Shown piece after piece: positions 61,865 through 64,000 of a stretch of 64,000 bases of DNA. Source of the DNA: Amycolatopsis sp. CA-230715 (GTDB taxonomy: Bacteria > Actinomycetota > Actinomycetes > Mycobacteriales > Pseudonocardiaceae); contig NZ_CP059997.1 of assembly GCF_018736145.1 (NCBI RefSeq), forward strand, positions 1,735,501 to 1,799,500, read 5' to 3'. Position numbers and translations under genes: made by a program. Position 1 is the first letter of the stretch. Each line of letters opens with the position of its first letter. The notes beneath the pieces are model-generated. The model saw only the letters and a program-made list of their open reading frames with translations. It ran no database searches and was not told the origin of the DNA.

Positions 61865-64000
61865 GTGACCCGCCACGCACTTCAGCCCCGAGAAGGGCTG
61901 TACGACGAACAGTACGAGCACGACGCCTGCGGTGTGGCCTTCGTGGCCGATCTCGCCGGACGACGGGACCACAGCATCGTGCGCAAGGCGCTGGTCGCGC
62001 TGCGCAACCTCGAACACCGCGGCGCCAGGGGCGCCGAACCGGAGACCGGCGACGGGGCCGGGATCCTCATCCAGGTCCCCGACGCCTTCTACCGCGAGGT
62101 CGTGGACTTCACCCTGCCCGAGCCGGGCGCCTACGCGGTCGGCACCGCCTTCCTGCCGAGGGACGAGAAGTGCCGCGGCCGCGCGATGACGACGATCGAG
62201 CGCATCGCCGCCGAAGAGGGCATGCAGGTGCTCGGCTGGCGCGAACTGCCGGTGCACGCCGAGCACTGCGGGCCGACGGCCGCGACCACGATGCCGTACT
62301 TCACGCAGCTCTTCCTTTCCGCGCGCGAACCCGGCGTGCGGGACCTGGCACTGGAACGGCTCGCGTTCTGCGTGCGCAAGCGGGTCGAACACGAACTCGC
62401 CGAGGCCGATGTGGACGGCACCACCGGCGCGTACTTCCCCAGCCTTTCCTCGCGCACGATCGTCTACAAAGGAATGCTCACCGAGCCGCAGGTCGAACTG
62501 TTCTTCGACGACCTTTCCGACGAGCGCGTGGTGAGCGCGATCGGGCTCGTGCACTCGCGGTTCTCCACCAACACCTTCCCGTCGTGGCCGCTGGCACACC
62601 CGTACCGGTACGTCGCGCACAACGGCGAGATCAACACCTTGCGCGGCAACCGGAACTGGATGGACGCGCGCGAGTCGATGCTCCAATCAGGACTCATCCC
62701 CGGCGAGCTGGAGCGGATCTACCCGATCATCACGCGCGGCGCGAGCGACTCGGCGTCCTTCGACGAAGTGCTCGAACTGCTGCACCTCGGCGGCCGGAGC
62801 CTGCCGCACTCGGTGCTGATGATGATCCCCGAGGCGTGGGAAAACCACGAGGAAATGGACCACCGGCGCCGCGCCTTCTACGAGTTCCACTCGACGCTGA
62901 TGGAACCGTGGGACGGCCCCGCGCTGGTGTCGTTCACCGACGGCACCCAGATCGGCGCGGTGCTCGACCGCAACGGCCTGCGCCCCGCGCGGTACTGGGT
63001 GACGGAGGACGGGCTCGTGGTGCTGGCCAGCGAGGTCGGCGTGCTGGAGATCGAACCGTCGAACATCGTCCGCAAGGGCAGGCTCGAACCCGGCCGCATG
63101 TTCCTCGTCGACACCGCCGAGGGCCGGATCATCGACGACGAGGAGATCAAGGGCGGGCTCGCCGCGGAGCACCCGTACGGCGAGTGGGTCGAAAAGGGCT
63201 TGCTGCACCTGGACGATCTGCCCGAACGCGACCGCGAAGTGCCGACGCACCATTCGCTGGTCCGCCGCCAGCAGGCGTTCGGCTACACCGAAGAAGAACT
63301 CGACGTGCTGCTGCAGCCGATGGCCCGCACCGGCGCGGAGCCGATCGGGTCGATGGGCAACGACTCGCCGCTGGCCTCGCTGTCCAGCAGGCCGAGGCAG
63401 CTCTTCGACTACTTCATCCAGCTCTTCGCCCAGGTCACGAACCCGCCGCTGGACGCGATCCGCGAGGAGCTGGTGACCGCGCTCGGCACGCAGCTCGGCG
63501 CGGAGCCGAACCTGCTCGACGCCAGCGCGGAATCCTGCCGGCGGATCGTGCTGCCGTTCCCGGTGCTGGACAACGACGAGCTGGCGAAACTGGTGCACGC
63601 CAACGACGACGGCGATCTCCCGGAGTTCCAGGCGGTCACCGTGCTGGGCCGGTACGACGTCGACGGCGGCGGCGAGGCGCTCGTGCGCAGGCTCGACGAA
63701 ATCCGCGCCGAGGTGTCCGAAGCGATCGAGGACGGCGCGCGGCTCATCGTGCTGTCGGACCGCGGTGTCGACGAGAAGCACGCGGCGATCCCGTCGCTGC
63801 TGCTGACCGGCGCGGTGCACCACCACCTGGTGCGCGAGAAGACCCGCACCCAGGTCGGGCTCGTCGTCGAGTCCGGCGACGCGCGCGAGGTGCACCACAT
63901 CGCGCTGCTCATCGGGTACGGGGTGGCCGCGGTCAACCCGTACATGGCGATGGCGACCGTCGAGGAAATGGCTCAGCAGGGCCTGATTCCCGGTGTCGAC
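61865..64000 (+). CDS. gltB: Glutamate synthase large subunit, N-terminal part (runs off the window)
   Basis: The first 712 residues of the alpha subunit of NADPH-glutamate synthase. The propeptide ends before Cys22 in EHDACGVAFVAD, the N-terminal nucleophile of the class II glutaminase domain; LEHRGARGAE, HSRFSTNTFPSWPLAHPYR and NGEINTLRGN complete it. NGLRPARYWVTEDG, then the central domain, follow. It makes two glutamates from glutamine and 2-oxoglutarate with the beta subunit GltD, expected to the right. The GTG at 61865 follows GGGAGG. The frame is open to the end of the window. Confidence 0.95.
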   Translation, partial: MTRHALQPREGLYDEQYEHDACGVAFVADLAGRRDHSIVRKALVALRNLEHRGARGAEPETGDGAGILIQVPDAFYREVVDFTLPEPGAYAVGTAFLPRDEKCRGRAMTTIERIAAEEGMQVLGWRELPVHAEHCGPTAATTMPYFTQLFLSAREPGVRDLALERLAFCVRKRVEHELAEADVDGTTGAYFPSLSSRTIVYKGMLTEPQVELFFDDLSDERVVSAIGLVHSRFSTNTFPSWPLAHPYRYVAHNGEINTLRGNRNWMDARESMLQSGLIPGELERIYPIITRGASDSASFDEVLELLHLGGRSLPHSVLMMIPEAWENHEEMDHRRRAFYEFHSTLMEPWDGPALVSFTDGTQIGAVLDRNGLRPARYWVTEDGLVVLASEVGVLEIEPSNIVRKGRLEPGRMFLVDTAEGRIIDDEEIKGGLAAEHPYGEWVEKGLLHLDDLPERDREVPTHHSLVRRQQAFGYTEEELDVLLQPMARTGAEPIGSMGNDSPLASLSSRPRQLFDYFIQLFAQVTNPPLDAIREELVTALGTQLGAEPNLLDASAESCRRIVLPFPVLDNDELAKLVHANDDGDLPEFQAVTVLGRYDVDGGGEALVRRLDEIRAEVSEAIEDGARLIVLSDRGVDEKHAAIPSLLLTGAVHHHLVREKTRTQVGLVVESGDAREVHHIALLIGYGVAAVNPYMAMATVEEMAQQGLIPGVD

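Overview
The window is about 70% G+C with strongly GC-biased third codon positions. It carries actinobacterial markers: a WhiB protein, two ANTAR proteins, a SigD/ShbA-type sigma factor, DUF5302 and DUF5709 proteins, a [3Fe-4S] ferredoxin/P450 pair and many TetR/GntR regulators. The mix suggests a Pseudonocardiaceae chromosome, most likely Amycolatopsis-like; the genus is inference. I saw no tRNA, rRNA, CRISPR array, transposase or phage gene.

Layout. 1-5901: a cut-off CoA-transferase subunit, a 2-hydroxyacid dehydrogenase, a HesB-like protein without cysteines, a GAF-ANTAR protein, a DUF5709 gene broken by one base, a GtrA-like protein, and a sigD / ANTAR / whiB3 block whose order resembles the sigD-whiB3 neighbourhood of Mycobacterium and the shbA-whiD neighbourhood of Streptomyces. 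5962-15312: a non-phosphorylating L-fucose-type sugar pathway, with mutarotase, aldose dehydrogenase, lactonase, a GntR regulator, an ABC importer, and a dehydratase, dehydrogenase and FAH-family hydrolase. 15427-26462: single genes and pairs (acetyltransferase, zinc-ribbon protein, SDR/TetR pair, GH46 chitosanase, phosphoesterase, GntR/IlvD-Edd pair, VanW protein, tyrosine phosphatase). 26519-38640: valine dehydrogenase, then a divergent tryptophan/anthranilate regulon. 38583-46775: regulator/MFS pair, a repeat-rich stretch, an ABC exporter, a PIG-L deacetylase and mtnA. 46738-59664: secreted peptidase-like hydrolase, poxB, a P450/ferredoxin/TetR module, an MDR oxidoreductase, a CoA-transferase/FAD-FeS dehydrogenase operon, and a hydratase/decarboxylase pair. 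59882-64000: a small protein, a second repeat-rich stretch, a YigZ protein and the start of gltB.

The most coherent system is at 27775-38640. A PaaX-type regulator is translationally coupled to tryptophan 2,3-dioxygenase and kynureninase. Across a 7-7-7 inverted repeat it faces eight tightly overlapping genes: LLM flavoenzyme, a fused FAD-monooxygenase/old-yellow-enzyme protein resembling 2-aminobenzoyl-CoA monooxygenase/reductase, creatininase-family amidohydrolase, aryl-CoA ligase, SDR, enoyl-CoA hydratase, RidA and acyl-CoA dehydrogenase. Together they could take tryptophan through anthranilate to anthraniloyl-CoA and a dearomatised, beta-oxidised product. No kynurenine formamidase of the usual KynB type is in the window; the creatininase-family protein is a candidate.

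The second unusual element is a family of CCCCGAA...TTCGGGG palindromes. They occur singly and as two diverged copies of a composite element of about 225 bp (41009-41240 and 60347-60593).
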